DNA of 64,000 bases from Trema orientale (Eukaryota > Streptophyta > Magnoliopsida > Rosales > Cannabaceae). The notes beneath the pieces are model-generated. The model was not told the DNA's origin, did no database searches, and saw only the letters and a list, made by a program, of their open reading frames with translations. Made by a program: the position numbers and the translations under genes. The first letter of the stretch is position 1; every line of letters begins with the position of its first letter. The DNA is taken from positions 83,600 through 147,599 of the forward strand of contig JXTC01000278.1 of the NCBI GenBank assembly GCA_002914845.1, written 5' to 3'. Positions 47,908 through 60,065 of the stretch are shown one piece after another.

Positions 47908-47919
47908 TAGGATAATATT

Positions 47920-48300
47920 ATACACTTCCTTCCTTTTTTTTTCCTTTTGTTTTTTTTTTTTCAGTGATATGAGTTCAGCCAAAAAGTTTCAAAAGAAAGC
48001 ATCAACGTAGGGATTAGCAATCTAATCATTGCCGACAAGGTGAATCAATCCCCGTTAAAAGGAACGACAAAGCAGGAAAAATAATACTAAAATATTTAAA
48101 CCAATATGGAAACATATTCTTTCTAATTCCTTCTTAATTATGTTTTGGCTGAAAATTTTGATTTCTCAAAAATTGTTCCAACTCTTTTGTTTCTTTTTTT
48201 TTTTTTAATAATTTAGGTCAGCTTATATGGAACTTAATTTATTAATTAATTTATTAATTAGAATAGATATATCGTTATAGTGTTGGTGGTGTCTATATCA
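47920..48300. other. Gene-free stretch
   Basis: T-tract-rich intergenic DNA; nothing recognised. Confidence 0.35.
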
Positions 48301-48302
48301 TT

Positions 48303-48505
48303 GCTTTTTTTTTTTAAGCAAAAATATTGTCTCAATTTTTTTTTTTAAAAAGTGGAGTTTAACTAATGACTTTAGAAAATATATACTACTACCTAATTCC
48401 CAACACATTAGGGATAATAGGTTTTTACGTCTACTCTCAATGTGACTCGAACAACCGAGATTCCATGTAATCGATGCTCTTACCACTTGAATCAATCCAT
48501 TTCGT
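48303..48505 (-). mobile_element. tRNA-derived SINE
   Basis: Read on the minus strand, a GTGGTAAGAGCA box A (48475-48486) and a GTTCGAGTCAC box B (48442-48452) lie about 25 bp apart, as in a pol III promoter. The element runs on for about 130 bp and ends in an A-rich tail (T tracts on the plus strand at 48305-48315). The tRNA part does not fold as a complete tRNA, so it is a SINE and not a tRNA gene. Confidence 0.55.
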
Positions 48506-48509
48506 CAAT

Positions 48510-49490
48510 ATTGTCCCAACTTTTAATTTCATATAAAGCAAAAATGCTCCAACCTTAAATTAGCTATTACTAATTGGAGAGGACCAAATTGTGCTTTTTT
48601 TTTTTTTTTTTTTGAACTACCAGATTGTGCATTTCATTTGTCAAATAATGGTAGGTATATGTGGAGCCCCAAATAATTACTAAAAAGCTTTTCATTTTAT
48701 GCCATCAATGCCAGGTTGTCCTAATTTAGTTGTCAGATAAATGTTTTGAAAACACCACATATACTATCAAGCTATCACCGACAGTTGGTTACTTCTATTT
48801 AATTTTTCGAAGCTTATCAATTATTTTTTTTAATGAAGCCGTCAAAAAAATTATTTTTGTAATGAAAAAGATGAATTTCATTTCATCAATTAATATCATT
48901 ATAATCTCTAATCCAAAAGTCATATTCAAAATAATTTATACTAATAAACAACCAATTAAGCTAGTTTCTATTGGCACCACGATGGAATAGATTATGCATA
49001 AAACATAATTAGACAATGTGCACATAGTTTTACGAGCGATACATTGGAGATCCATGAGAGTAATTGGTTTCTTCAATTGGTATAATAATAAATTTTGTTG
49101 AAAGAACACTCTTTCACGATAGTCACAATAGAATTCTAAATTTCGACCTCAAAAATTTCAAATCTAGAAGAATTCTACCAAAATTTACAACAAAAAAAAA
49201 TTAAAATAAACAAAACTCACAAAGATTTAGAATCAAGCAAGGCAAATATATATAGATCTTGATCTATATAGTGAAACTGCCTTCATATACAGGAAACAAA
49301 AGGATTACTAAAATAGAATATTAAAAAAAAAAAAAATCTGTACCGAATAACAATCCAAAAAATCTCTCATGGTGGTTTGGAAATCTAGGGAGTCAAGGAT
49401 TACAAAGAAAAGGTAATGAAGAGACTGCTTTTTTACTTCCGTTTGACAATATATATAAATATAGTAGCCACATTTTATTACTATTATATA
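48510..49490. other. Gene-free stretch
   Basis: AT-rich, with a T tract at 48596-48614. No recognised feature. Confidence 0.35.
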
Positions 49491-49491
49491 T

Positions 49492-49697
49492 AGGTTGCCA
49501 ATCTAGTAGATTTTTTTTTTTTAACCTATGTGTATGTATTTTTTTTAGCCATTGAATCATCATCTTTTGGTGATCCAACGGCCATTAATATTATTTTTCT
49601 CTCCTACTTTTTATAATAAAAAAATAAATTTTTATTGACCAATAAATGATACCTATATATAAGGTAAAAAAAAAAAAATATTACTTGATTGGTGCAC
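49492..49697. mobile_element. MITE, 'CCAATCCAGTAG' family, copy D
   Basis: Left end GGTTGCCAATCTAGTAGATT and inverted right end GTGCACCAATCAAGTAATAT, core GATCCAACGGCC, inside TATATA on both sides. Confidence 0.75.
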
Positions 49698-49699
49698 AT

Positions 49700-51560
49700 A
49701 TATATAGATTGAAATCTTTTATCCATTTTATTATTAAACCAAAGTATTACTATGAAAAAGTAAATATGAAACTTATTAAACAAATTAGCAATAACAAACA
49801 AGCTAATGCAACCAATGACGACATTGTAATTATTACCTATATATTGGTGCTTCGTAGATGCTCCAACAGTCCTTGTCTGCAATTTCGATTTAAAAAGGGG
49901 AAAAAAATTCCAAGTATCTACGGCAGATTATCATTTTAGGTGAATGCATGTTATAATATTATTTTAATGAGGAATGCGATACAGATAGTGCCCAACACTC
50001 ATCTCATAATATAGCTTATAATTGAGCCGTACAGTTATGTCCTTTAATATTAATATATTTTTCATGCATGAGCTCTGATCAAATTTGTTTTTACAAAACT
50101 AACAAAAAATTGTCATATTATTTTGTAATGGTATGGTCTATACGCTATAGTTTAAATTGTACAAGTTGCGGATAAGAGTGTAAGCAATACGTAGTTTCCC
50201 TTCTAAGAGAATTGACAATATAGTTAAGAAAGAGACCTTTAAAAAAAAAAAAAAAAAAAAAAGGAAAGGCAAACAACATACTTGGTGTTCTTTGGTCAAT
50301 TTGAAACGCTTTAGAGGCACTGCTCGGAAGTCGGACCAATCTTTCAATTTTCGGTCAATTTATCAACTACATCCAAACCAATCAAACTTAATTAGATTAT
50401 TTCGGTTTTGATAATTTTAATTATTGATTGGTTGGATTATTCAGTTTTTTTTTGGCTCCCAATCGGGGACGAGTCAATAAAAGAGTGAAAAACAGTAAAG
50501 ATAACGATTTTGTTTAATTTCTTTTTTTTTTTTTNTAATACTTTTTCCATCATTTTCTTAAACATCATTCATCTTGAACCTTTATTCTTTTGTAGATTGC
50601 ATAAATGATTATAGCCAAATCAAATTATTTTGTATTATCATATCTATTATCATACAAGAAGTACCATACATTCTCAAAAAAAAAAAAAAAACTCTAAGAT
50701 TTAGATGTTCTGCAATTTAAACTCTAAAATTTAAACTCTGCAAAATAATACCATGAGATCAAGAATTTCTGAAAATTAATATCTTGAGTTGACTTTTTGA
50801 ATAACTTTAACTGATAAAAAATAATAATATCTTCAAAATTAAGGAGAATAATAAAAATTAATTCAGTTTTAATAGAGGATATTATTATTTTTTTGTTACT
50901 AAAATTGGTCAAAAAGTCAGTCTAGAGTATTAGTTTTCAGAAATTCTTAATCTCAGGATATTATTTTGCAAAGTCCAAATTTCGGAGTTTAAATTGCAGA
51001 AAACTCAAATTTGAGGGTATTTTTTTTGCAGTTCACCCATTTGACTATCTTTAAAATATGACCTTATTATTAGTAATTATTTTTGAAAAAGTAACAAAAT
51101 AAAAGATGAACGGAAGTATAGAAAACAAAATTTTTTCCAGATTATAGTCTTTTATAAAAACTTCTTAGGATTTTGTTATGGTCTAAATATATACAACAGA
51201 TTGTGTACCTCGATTAAAGAGTCCTCCTTCATGTGCACCGTAACTGCAGAAGTAAATAGGCACCTCGATCTTGATCAACTTTAAGTGAAAATCTAAGAAC
51301 TTTAATAGCCTCCAATAGTGGCTCCAAGAATTTCTCTTTCTCACTTTTCTGTACAGCCGCCAAACTAATGCTTCAGTTAAAACTAAATATAACAAAAAAA
51401 GAAGGCTTTTAAGGCCCTAGTAGGCTAGGATTGACCGAAAATCCTCTTGCTGTAAAGGGCATATGGTGGGCTCTTAAGCCCACCTTGATGTCCGCATTTT
51501 TCTCTCTTTTGTGTAATTGCTCAGAAAACTGTTTGAGACCAATTGATCTCATATAGTCTA
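49700..51560. other. Gene-free stretch
   Basis: AT-rich. An ambiguous base lies at 50535 in a T tract. A loose inverted pair (about 50700-50770 against 50930-51010, sharing ATTTAAACTCTGCAAAATAAT-like sequence) suggests a decayed foldback element. Confidence 0.4.
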
Positions 51561-51563
51561 AGA

Positions 51564-53372
51564 TGTTGGTGTAGGTTGGGAGACCCAAATGGACCTATTT
51601 AATTCAAGCTCCAAGAGACAATGCACAGTTACAATTAACTCTTAATACAAGTGAGTTTGTACTATTAATTATGGATTTATTCCACTAAAGGTCTAAACTA
51701 TACTCTTGAATTAAATAAATATTACAAGATCCTTTATAATTAAAATTATGTCCATTAGATAATTAACATATGTATGTGTATCCCCACATGAATACCGATA
51801 ATTAAAGTTATATAAAACTACTGTTTTGTCCTCCTAATTATATCTTTCAATTCCTTGATACAAGATTATATCTAATGGATGACCAAACTTACAGAAAATC
51901 TTCAATTAATAAAATATCCAATTCTATTAATTACTTAGCTAAGATTTAAATCATTCAAGCTCCTATAGCTCATCAAGGTAGTATTCACTTCTATATATAA
52001 TAGAGTTGTGGATTCCATATCTACAAGCATATGTTCCTAATGCCCATAATAATACATTACCAAAATATCAGGATCTAGGTCGTCAATTTCTTGATCTGTA
52101 CCTTTCAACATCTCAAATAATACAAATTATAAACACGGGTTCGCCACTTGTTTCAAGATTAAGAAAGACATGCGTTAATCATCTAGTTTGTGAGAATATG
52201 TTCTTGTCAACGGCGCTTATTACAAGAACATATTTCACATGGTTCATGTTCGATGTTTACACACTAAGACTTTTTTGCACATGGTCACACTAATATAGAT
52301 TAAGACATACTATAAATACACAAAGTCTTACAATATAATCCAACAGAAGTGCCCAGCTTCTCTTATTAGTTATGAACAATCTTATTTGATTTAATTAGAA
52401 AAAATATATCTTAACTTTAATAAACAACTTTATTAAAATATTTCTCTAATAAATAAATCATGAAATTTTTGTGACATTTACTATTGTACCAATAATCACA
52501 ACATTATCACAAATACTATACATGTTTTATTATTTTATTAAATATCTAAAATATTCAATAAATATCCATAAATAATAAATACTTTTTGGGCATGAAATTA
52601 ACACTTATAATATCAATTAAAGTAAGAGAAAGAGTGTTATATTCGCACCCCCATTAGGCATTAAGGCATACACTAAAAATAATCAAGAATATCCATGACT
52701 TTATTATAGCTCTCTTTTATAATAAATACTCTCTTTTATAATAAATACTTTTTGGGCATGATCTTAACACTTATAATATCAGTTAAAGTAAGAGAAAGAG
52801 TGTTATATTCGCACCCCCATCAAGCATTAAGGCATACACCAAAAATAATCAAGAATATCCATGACTTTATTATAGCTCTCTTTCATAATAAATACTATCT
52901 TTCCAAGCCCATACACCAAAAATAATCTGATCTCTCCCCCCTCTATTGTTTTCTCTATGTCAGTTAGCTTCTGTTAGTTGGTAATTGTGAGTCTAAAGTG
53001 TTCATGTCTTGGGTCTTTTGTTATGGTCGAGCTCTCTAGTTGATTCTTATGTAGTTCTGGTGATAGGGTTTGGGCACTACTCAGTTTGTTGGGAGTAGCA
53101 AGCTGGTGCGACATTGCTATTCATCAACTGTTTTATCCTGGGCGATAGACGATGTTGGCATTCCTCTAAGTACCCGAGTGAAGATGCGTAATTATTTTAA
53201 GAAAATTGTATTTTCACACAAGACTCAGTTTGATTTCCTTAAACTTTGTTATTTTGATTATTACTATCATGATTGTTATTTTCCAAATTGTAGTGAATTA
53301 ATTGTGATTTATTGTGTTATATTATTTGTTATATTTCTAGCTTCATTATTATTTGCAGTAATTATTCTAACA
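51564..53372 (+). mobile_element. Probable LTR (solo or decayed), about 1.8 kb
   Basis: Starts TGTTGGTGTAGG and ends TTCTAACA, giving TG...CA borders. The layout fits U3, then a CT-rich leader-like part (52920-53040), then a segment (53066-53200) that recurs at 32862-33010. A 166-bp tandem duplication lies inside U3. An ATG follows within 15 bp of the proposed right end. No second LTR, primer-binding site or matching target duplication was found, so this rests on layout and the dispersed repeat. The open frame at 52006-52293 is inside it and is not a gene. Confidence 0.38.
52576..52910. repeat. Tandem duplication, 166-bp period
   Basis: Two adjacent copies starting at ACTTTTTGGGCATG (52581 and 52747) share AAGAGTGTTATATTCGCACC and most other positions. 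Confidence 0.85.
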
Positions 53373-53596
53373 CCTTCAATAATGACCATGGTTGTCAAAT
53401 GTTGATATGATTATGTTTTTAAAAAAGAGAGTACTCAAACCCAATTTGTTAGCAAAAAGTTAAATTTTTTTATTTTTCTTTCACTTCGCTTAAAATTGGG
53501 ATCTTTAGGTTATGTGTAAATCAAATTTATTAGAAATTTGAGTAATTTATATATTAATGAGTTATTTTCCCTTTTTCAATTTTCTTAAATCTTTAA

Positions 53597-53882
53597 GGCT
53601 TTGTTTGAAACTTGAATTTTTGGAGGAAAAAAAAATTTCAAGGGATTTTATTTTCTCTTGTTTGGATTGAAACAAAAAATGATGGAAATTGTTTTCAAAG
53701 AAAAAAACGAAAGTTTAATTTAATGTCATTTAAGTATATAGAATTTTGACACATTAATTAGTATAAACAAAATTGTCAAAATAAAGTTTTATAAACTTTT
53801 AGGAAAAATAATTTCTTCTTTCTTTTTCCATGTTTTTTTCCTCTCAATTTTTTTCTCTCCAAAATCCGAGTTCCAAACAGAG
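53597..53882. mobile_element. PIF/Harbinger-like MITE, 286 bp
   Basis: Ends GGCTTTGTTTGAAACT and, inverted, CTCTGTTTGGAACT, with TAA at both edges (53594-53596 and 53883-53885). Confidence 0.7.
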
Positions 53883-53889
53883 TAAAACT

Positions 53890-55550
53890 CTGCCTTTCTT
53901 TTATTTTTTCTTTTTCTTTTGGCATAAAAGGTTTGCTATTTTTTTTTTCCCGAATTTTCCTTTGTCTTTTATATAGTTGTATACTTTCTTTGGGAGAATG
54001 AACTGTAATGTTAGGGATCTAACCTAATCGATTTCTACATGAATGTTATGATGAATTTATTTATGGCAGATTCTTTTTTATTCTCATACAATTCTCACAT
54101 GTAATCTACTGTTCAAAATTTCTCATAGCTACATGCCTACATCCTTGGAAAAAAGAATTAAAAAATAGCGACAACTGGGAGAGTTTTAATAAACGGGAAA
54201 CAATCACACAACCGATCATGATTTTTTTTTCGTTATTATTTATCAATTTAGGTTTTCTTTCAAATTTTCACTGCCCAACCAGAATTATCAAATTGAATAA
54301 TGAATGAAAATGCAAATTTATCCTCTATAAATACTACAAGACCAAACCAAGGAAGTTTAAACAGAAAGAATTGACAAACAAAATAACAGTAACTTATTTA
54401 TTTAGTCTAACCTGGTACAATGATCACAACTTATCTTGTTTTGTCTCAAATTTTAGTTTTATATTTGTCAGGTTGAATTTTTCAAGTATTTATGGAGATA
54501 AATTTGAATTTGCATTGAGTAATTTTAACATATTACATTGATCACAGGAAACTTAAAAAAAAAAAAAAACAAACAAACAAAAGAAATCCAAAAATTTCAA
54601 TTGTAATACAGAATTTTTGCAAAGAAAGAAAAAAGAAAGAATTAATTTTCCCTTCATAAACCAATTCCTAAAGCTGCTGCCTCTTTTTGAACTTCTTCTC
54701 GATTTTCTTTTCTTCTTTTTCAATAATCTTTGAAAGAGAATATTTGTTGTCCCTCTTCAATGATAGAATATTATTCAAGATGTACATATTCTGCTTCTTT
54801 TTCTTGTTTTTATATATACCTACTGGCTGGTACGTACCAGATTATATTGTAATAACCAATCTCCTTGCAGGCCATGTGCTTGTTTTTTTCACTTCGATCC
54901 CTACACTACATTGTCACTTTTTTTTTGGGGGGTGGGAACTAAGGAACATTGTCACATTGTTAGTATCGTTAAACAATTCCAAAGGAAAAAATCTCAAAAA
55001 AAGAATAATTTTAGTACGTATGTTTCTTCGGTCCAATAAAGAATGTTTTATTATTATTTTCTTTCTTTGTGGTGTTGTCCACGTTTGGAGAATTTTTCTT
55101 CCTTTTCTTGTGAGCCCACCCCTTAGCCTTCGTTTTCGCCCTACCAGAGCAAAAGAATATCCTTTCCTTTTTAGTAGGATTTTTCTTTGTCTTTATTTAT
55201 TATTTTATTTAAATACTCTCCCTGTGTATGTGAAGGCACATATTCTCAAGATATATATATATATTAATATTTTTTTCCCACCTAATTTACATAAGCATGA
55301 CATTTTTTTTCTTATATATATATGCTGATGCATGGTCTATTATGGTTAGACATAGTTTTCCAGACATTTAGATATGGTTTTTTATGGTCCTCCTCAAGAT
55401 TTGAAGATATTGTTATTTAGATTTCGAAGAACTTATCCGATAAGAACAACTTATATGGAAAATTATCAGTCAAAATAATCAATTCGGGGGGTGGGGATAA
55501 ATTCAAAGGAGCTAAAAATATATCTCTTTTATTTGGTATCTTAGGTGATG
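53890..55550. other. Gene-free stretch
   Basis: AT-rich, pyrimidine-tract-rich. The 213-codon open frame at 54687-55328 is Phe/Ile/Leu-rich because of T tracts and is not a supported gene. Nothing else recognised. Confidence 0.4.
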
Positions 55551-55553
55551 TTT

Positions 55554-56295
55554 GGTTCGTGGAATAAAATTGGAATCGTAATGGGAATTGTAATGGAATG
55601 GAATAAGAATGAGAATGCAAACTTTATTCCATTGTTTGGTTAAAAATTGGAATCATTAATGGAATAAAAATTACTGTGTTTGGTTAATAGTGGAATGGAA
55701 TGGAATAAGTGTTGTATTGACTATAACACCCTTTACTCTGAATTTTATATATTTTTCAACTATTAAAATTTAGTTGATAAAAAGTTATTATTTCAACTCA
55801 AAAAGTTCATTATTTTATATAATTAATCAGTAATATCGGAATAAAATAAACTACAAAAATTTATTTCCAATTTAGTAATTATTACTATTATGATTTTAAA
55901 AAATGATAACTTATTTTTAAATGTGTGTAAGTAACTTAATCTTAAAAAAGTAACGAAAATATAGTTGTATATTGAAAATCTGGAAAATAGTATTTCTATG
56001 TGTGTGCAAAATGAGGAATAATGAATATTACTACTATTAAAATTCTTAAATGCATATAAAAAAGTTTACATTTTGTGAGTAAAAAGGAAAATAATGTCAA
56101 TTTAATTATGACTTAAGAAATGGAATGACAATTCCTTAGTTCAAGCAATAGAAACAAAATTATACCAATTGATGGAAATAAGTTTCCATTGGAATGAGAA
56201 TTCCAATTTTACTTTTTAAACCAAACATTGTAATGGGTAATTTAGTGGAATGGTCATTCCATTCCAATACCCATTCCACTCAACTAAATACCTCT
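55554..56295. mobile_element. PIF/Harbinger-like TIR element, 742 bp
   Basis: Ends with GGTGATGTTTGGTTCGTGGA and, inverted, AGAGGTATTTAGTTGAGTGG. GGAAT-rich arms pair inside. TTA flanks both sides (55551-55553 and 56296-56298). The interior is AT-rich, with no transposase. Confidence 0.65.
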
Positions 56296-56299
56296 TTAT

Positions 56300-56544
56300 A
56301 GTTTGTCTCTTTTATAGGCTTGTGTATGCGTCTTTTGTGCATATATTTTTTTTTTCTTCATTTTTTTCCTCTCTCTCTAGTCGTTAGTAGGTTAGGCAAT
56401 ATGTTTATATTATAGATTTATGATTGTTCACAACGACGGAGCCAGAATATTTTGCTTGGCCATGATGATATATATAACAGATGTGTAATGAAAATTTATG
56501 GTAATAAATTATAATAATATTGTTTCTCCAAAGTAGCCATATAG
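56300..56544. other. Short gene-free stretch
   Basis: AT-rich; nothing recognised. Confidence 0.35.
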
Positions 56545-56545
56545 C

Positions 56546-57100
56546 ACTACAAAAAACTTTATTTTTAATCACGCCGAAATTTGTGACTAAAAGTGAAAAA
56601 ATTATGACTAAAATTATGACTAAAAGAATGTCATCATCATTATGACATGACTACAAAGTCTATCACAAAAACTATAATTTATTGTAATTACTAGTACATT
56701 TAGTCACAATAAAATTTGGTACTATATATAAAAAGTTATAATAAAAAGTACATCAGTAACAAGCTGTGATTAAATGATATCTTTTAGTCACAACAAAATT
56801 TATTATGACTAAAAGTTACATTTAGTCACATTCACAACTTGTGGTAATTAGAATTAGATTATACCCACACTTTAGAAATGGTTTAGTTTTAATTATTGTA
56901 TATATGAAAAATAAAATAATACTATTTTAACATTTAGAGATAAAATAAATTTTAATTTTATTGTAATTATTATATGTATGGTATTTGAAACAACTAAAAC
57001 AAATCTTAATTTAATGTTTGGAGATAAAATAAATTACTATAAAAAAGTTTACTGTGTATACACGATATTACGGAATAAAATAAATCCTATTCAATGTCTG
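56546..57100. mobile_element. Possible CACTA-type element left end
   Basis: CACTACAAAAAAC (56546-56558) is the classical terminus of CACTA transposons. It is followed by many GTGACTAAA/TTTAGTCAC words in both orientations to about 56830, like CACTA subterminal repeats. A similar cluster of TAGTCATAAAT/GTCACAAAATT words occurs at 58920-59370. No clear right terminus or transposase was found. Confidence 0.45.
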
Positions 57101-57104
57101 GAGA

Positions 57105-58108
57105 AAAGATGAAATTTAAATTATTTTTTTGGGGTAAGTTATATCTCAAAGTACTATTTGAGGGCCTAAATGCCAATTTTCTAAAAGCATATATATATTT
57201 TTATAATATAGAAATTTGAGAGAGGGCATATATGCTAACTTTTTATAAATTCATAGACCTTTTCATAATCCAAAAACTTTTTTTTGGGGGGGGGGGGTGC
57301 ATCCTGAGCTGGCACCGTCTTTGATCGTTCATTGTAATAGATTTTACGTTATTCAAAACTTTGTAAAGAATTCGTTACTGTACTCATTGTTTAGTGGAAT
57401 GAACTGCTATGAAAGAAAATTTTAAATATATTGAATGTTTTTCCTTTTCTAGGAAATAGAATGTTAAGTTTTAAGAGACTATGAAGGAAATAGAATGTTA
57501 AGTTTTAATAGACTATGATATCTCTATAAATCATCCTATAAACAAAACTTTGGCTATGTTTGGTAGAGTGGGAAGGACGAAAAAACAACATTTTAATCAT
57601 GCACAAATGCTTTTAATATATGGCTTAATAAAAATTAGAACTAGAAATGTTATAAGTATTATAGTGTGAACATCCAATGAAATTTGTAGTTAATCTTTGA
57701 TTTTAGAAGACTATCAATCTTTGATTGATTGATTCTAACAATCTCTAATAGATTTGATTTATCAATTCCTAATTAGTAATTGAATGATTTTCTAATTAGT
57801 GTGATAGTAATTCATTTTCTGTTATTGGTTGTATCCTACAATTATAAAAAGGGGCTCTTATACTCATTGTAAACATACAAGAAAAAATGAAAAGAAATAA
57901 TAGAAATAATGTCCTCTGTATCGTCCATCTATAGTATTTCTCTTTAGGAAATTTCCGTTACATTTTGTTTTAGTTTATAATAGAAAGATTTTATTTTTTT
58001 ATTTTATGTTTAGACATTAGAAAGAGTGAAGATGATGCATTAACAGAGTAAGGTCGAAAACTTAGCCTTATTAAAAGTTAGGATTAATTACATTAATAGC
58101 CCTCATAT
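57105..58108. other. Gene-free stretch
   Basis: AT-rich, with a G tract at 57281-57297 and a 25-bp duplication (GGAAATAGAATGTTAAGTTT at about 57451 and 57485). Nothing else recognised. Confidence 0.35.
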
Positions 58109-58337
58109 TATAGGGAATTACAGGAATTAGGAGTCTTTTGGCTCCGGTTTACTTTTTAAGTAGTGTTTTTCAAAATTATATTTCTAGTACTCCCAAAAAG
58201 TAAAAGACCGAAAAACCCTCGGATTGGAATCAGACCTCTGAAATGAGAGGAACCCAGCCAAAGTCATTAAACCTAATCTTCAACGATAGAGCCCAAAAAA
58301 AAAAAAAAAACTAATCTCCTACGAGTGAGAGACCCGC

Positions 58338-58716
58338 TAAGGCTGTTGGTGGTACCGGATTTGGGCTCGGATCCAGCCATAGCGCTTTTCATGAACTCGG
58401 CCTGGACCTCCATATTCACAAATTTCTTCTCGAACTGATCCATGGTCTCTGACATCTTCTGCAAACTCCCAGTGGCCAAGGAAGGTTCAAGAGACTTGAC
58501 GATCGAGCCCATAGACTTGTTAATGGTGATCATCTTGGCAGGGTGACGAGATGAGCCATGACGGCGTCAAACCGTGAAGTGATGTAGATGTAGTTCATCT
58601 GCTCGGTCTGCTTGCGGATGGCGTTCTTGGCGTAGATTCAGGCCCCGTCGATGTTGCCTTTCTCCAGCTTTCTTGAACTTGAGCTTCTTAGACTTCTCTT
58701 CCTTCTCACACTTTCT
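58338..58716 (-). pseudogene. CHMP1: Broken CHMP1/VPS46 (ESCRT-III) gene fragment
   Basis: Minus-strand translation in shifting frames follows plant CHMP1 from the Arg-Lys-Cys-Glu-Lys-Glu-Glu-Lys segment to just past Phe-Met-x-x-Ala-Met-Ala-Gly-Ser. Disabling changes are a 2-base loss near 58664, a TGA stop at 58638-58640 and a 1-base loss near 58528. The N-terminal ~30 residues and the C-terminal tail, including the MIM segment, are absent. The longest intact piece (58273-58533) runs out of homology into unrelated sequence. The parent protein helps ESCRT-III sort cargo into multivesicular bodies. No intron is seen in the fragment. It is non-functional as CHMP1. It lies between inverted repeats, suggesting capture by a transposon; a decayed local copy is the alternative. 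Confidence 0.82.
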
Positions 58717-59599
58717 GGTTACCCAGTTCATGGTGATTAATGTTCTTGCCTTGTGTGCAGCTATTGAAGTTTTAGATATTGGTAGATATGTAAATGTATA
58801 TAACTAGGTTGGCTACTGCTTTTGATTTTTCCTCTATAATGGATGTGGGTTCTTCTATGGTAAAATGAGTACTTATGGGTTTTTTTTTTTTGGTTCAGAA
58901 AACTACCCAGTTCATGGTTATTACATAAATTTTGTGATTAGTAGTCATAAATCATAGTTACACGTCACAAAATTATGACTGTCATGAATTATGTAACTGT
59001 CGGTATTACATATATGACTACTAATTGAGAAAATGACATAGTTTTTCTTATAAAATTTGATTTGTACTAGACAAATGTTAATAAGCCATTATTGGCCAAT
59101 AATAATACTTATCTTCCATTTGTAAGGTTGACACGAATTTTATGACTGGGAGTCACAAATCATAGTAACATGTAAAAATTGTACAAATTATAGTAATATG
59201 ATCTCACAATGTTCGCAACAATATAAAACATACTGTGACCTTGAGTCATAAAATTGTGATCAAGAGTCATATCTTAACTACTTCTAATCACGAGGTTAGT
59301 AATAATGGAAAAAAAAAAATGTGATCACAAGATATCATAAAAATTGTGACAGATGGTCACACATATTCTGACTTCTTTTAATCAAGATGTTATTAAAATG
59401 GGAAAATATATTGTGACTATCTATTACAAATTTGTTGCATGGGATCTGAGTTTGGAAGAGAAACAGAACGAGCAGAGCATTTGGAGGAATGAAAAAGTGT
59501 CAGCTTATTTTATCGATAAAAAAAAAAATGTTAGCTTAGAAACAAAAGAAATGAAACTCCCACTTAAAAAAAAAAAAAAGGAAAAGAAAGTGATGGTAG

Positions 59600-60065
59600 T
59601 AGTTGAGCGGGCCAGGGGTGACCAATCTAAATAAGCGGGCCGACTTGGCTCATATAGTTGAGAGGGGAGTCCAGTCCAACCCTATGGCTCAGGCGGGTCA
59701 GGCTTAGGCCTGCCCACAAATGGGCCGACGCGGACCGGCCCATTCCAGCCCGTAGTTGGCCCTTTTTTCTAATTTAAAAATTTTAAAACAATTTAATAAT
59801 TAAAAAAAACAATACATATTATATATAATTCTTATCAAAAATATATAATCATATATATAATCAATGATTATATAATATATATACATATATTATATTATTT
59901 TTTTAATTTTTTTTTTTAAAATAGGTCGGGTCGGCTCGTAGGCCGAGGGTGATAGGCCCAGCCCGGTCTTGGGAGTATGGTCGGGCTCGGCCCATGAGGG
60001 CCTGTGGGCCACAGTAACAGTCTGCGGGTCAACCTATTTGGCCCGGCCCATGTTAACAACTTTAG
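59600..60065. mobile_element. Probable hAT-type MITE with GGGCCGG ends
   Basis: GC-rich ends full of GGGCC/GGCCC/CGGGTC words (59610-59765 and 59925-60055) enclose an AT-rich centre. This is the pattern of widespread plant hAT MITEs. Borders not resolved. Confidence 0.45.

Noticed and set aside
48442..48486. tRNA gene
   Set aside because: Box A and B are present, but no cloverleaf with paired acceptor stem could be drawn; better explained as a SINE.
52006..52293. 95-codon open frame
   Set aside because: Lies inside the LTR candidate and has no recognisable protein features.
54687..55328. 213-codon open frame
   Set aside because: Composition is Phe/Ile/Leu from T tracts, no family or domain is recognisable, and the region is AT-rich intergenic DNA.
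58652..58676. Word similar to miR396 (TCCAGCTTTCTTGAACT)
   Set aside because: It is the antisense of a conserved Lys-Phe-Lys-Lys-Ala stretch of CHMP1, with no hairpin partner nearby; likely coincidence.
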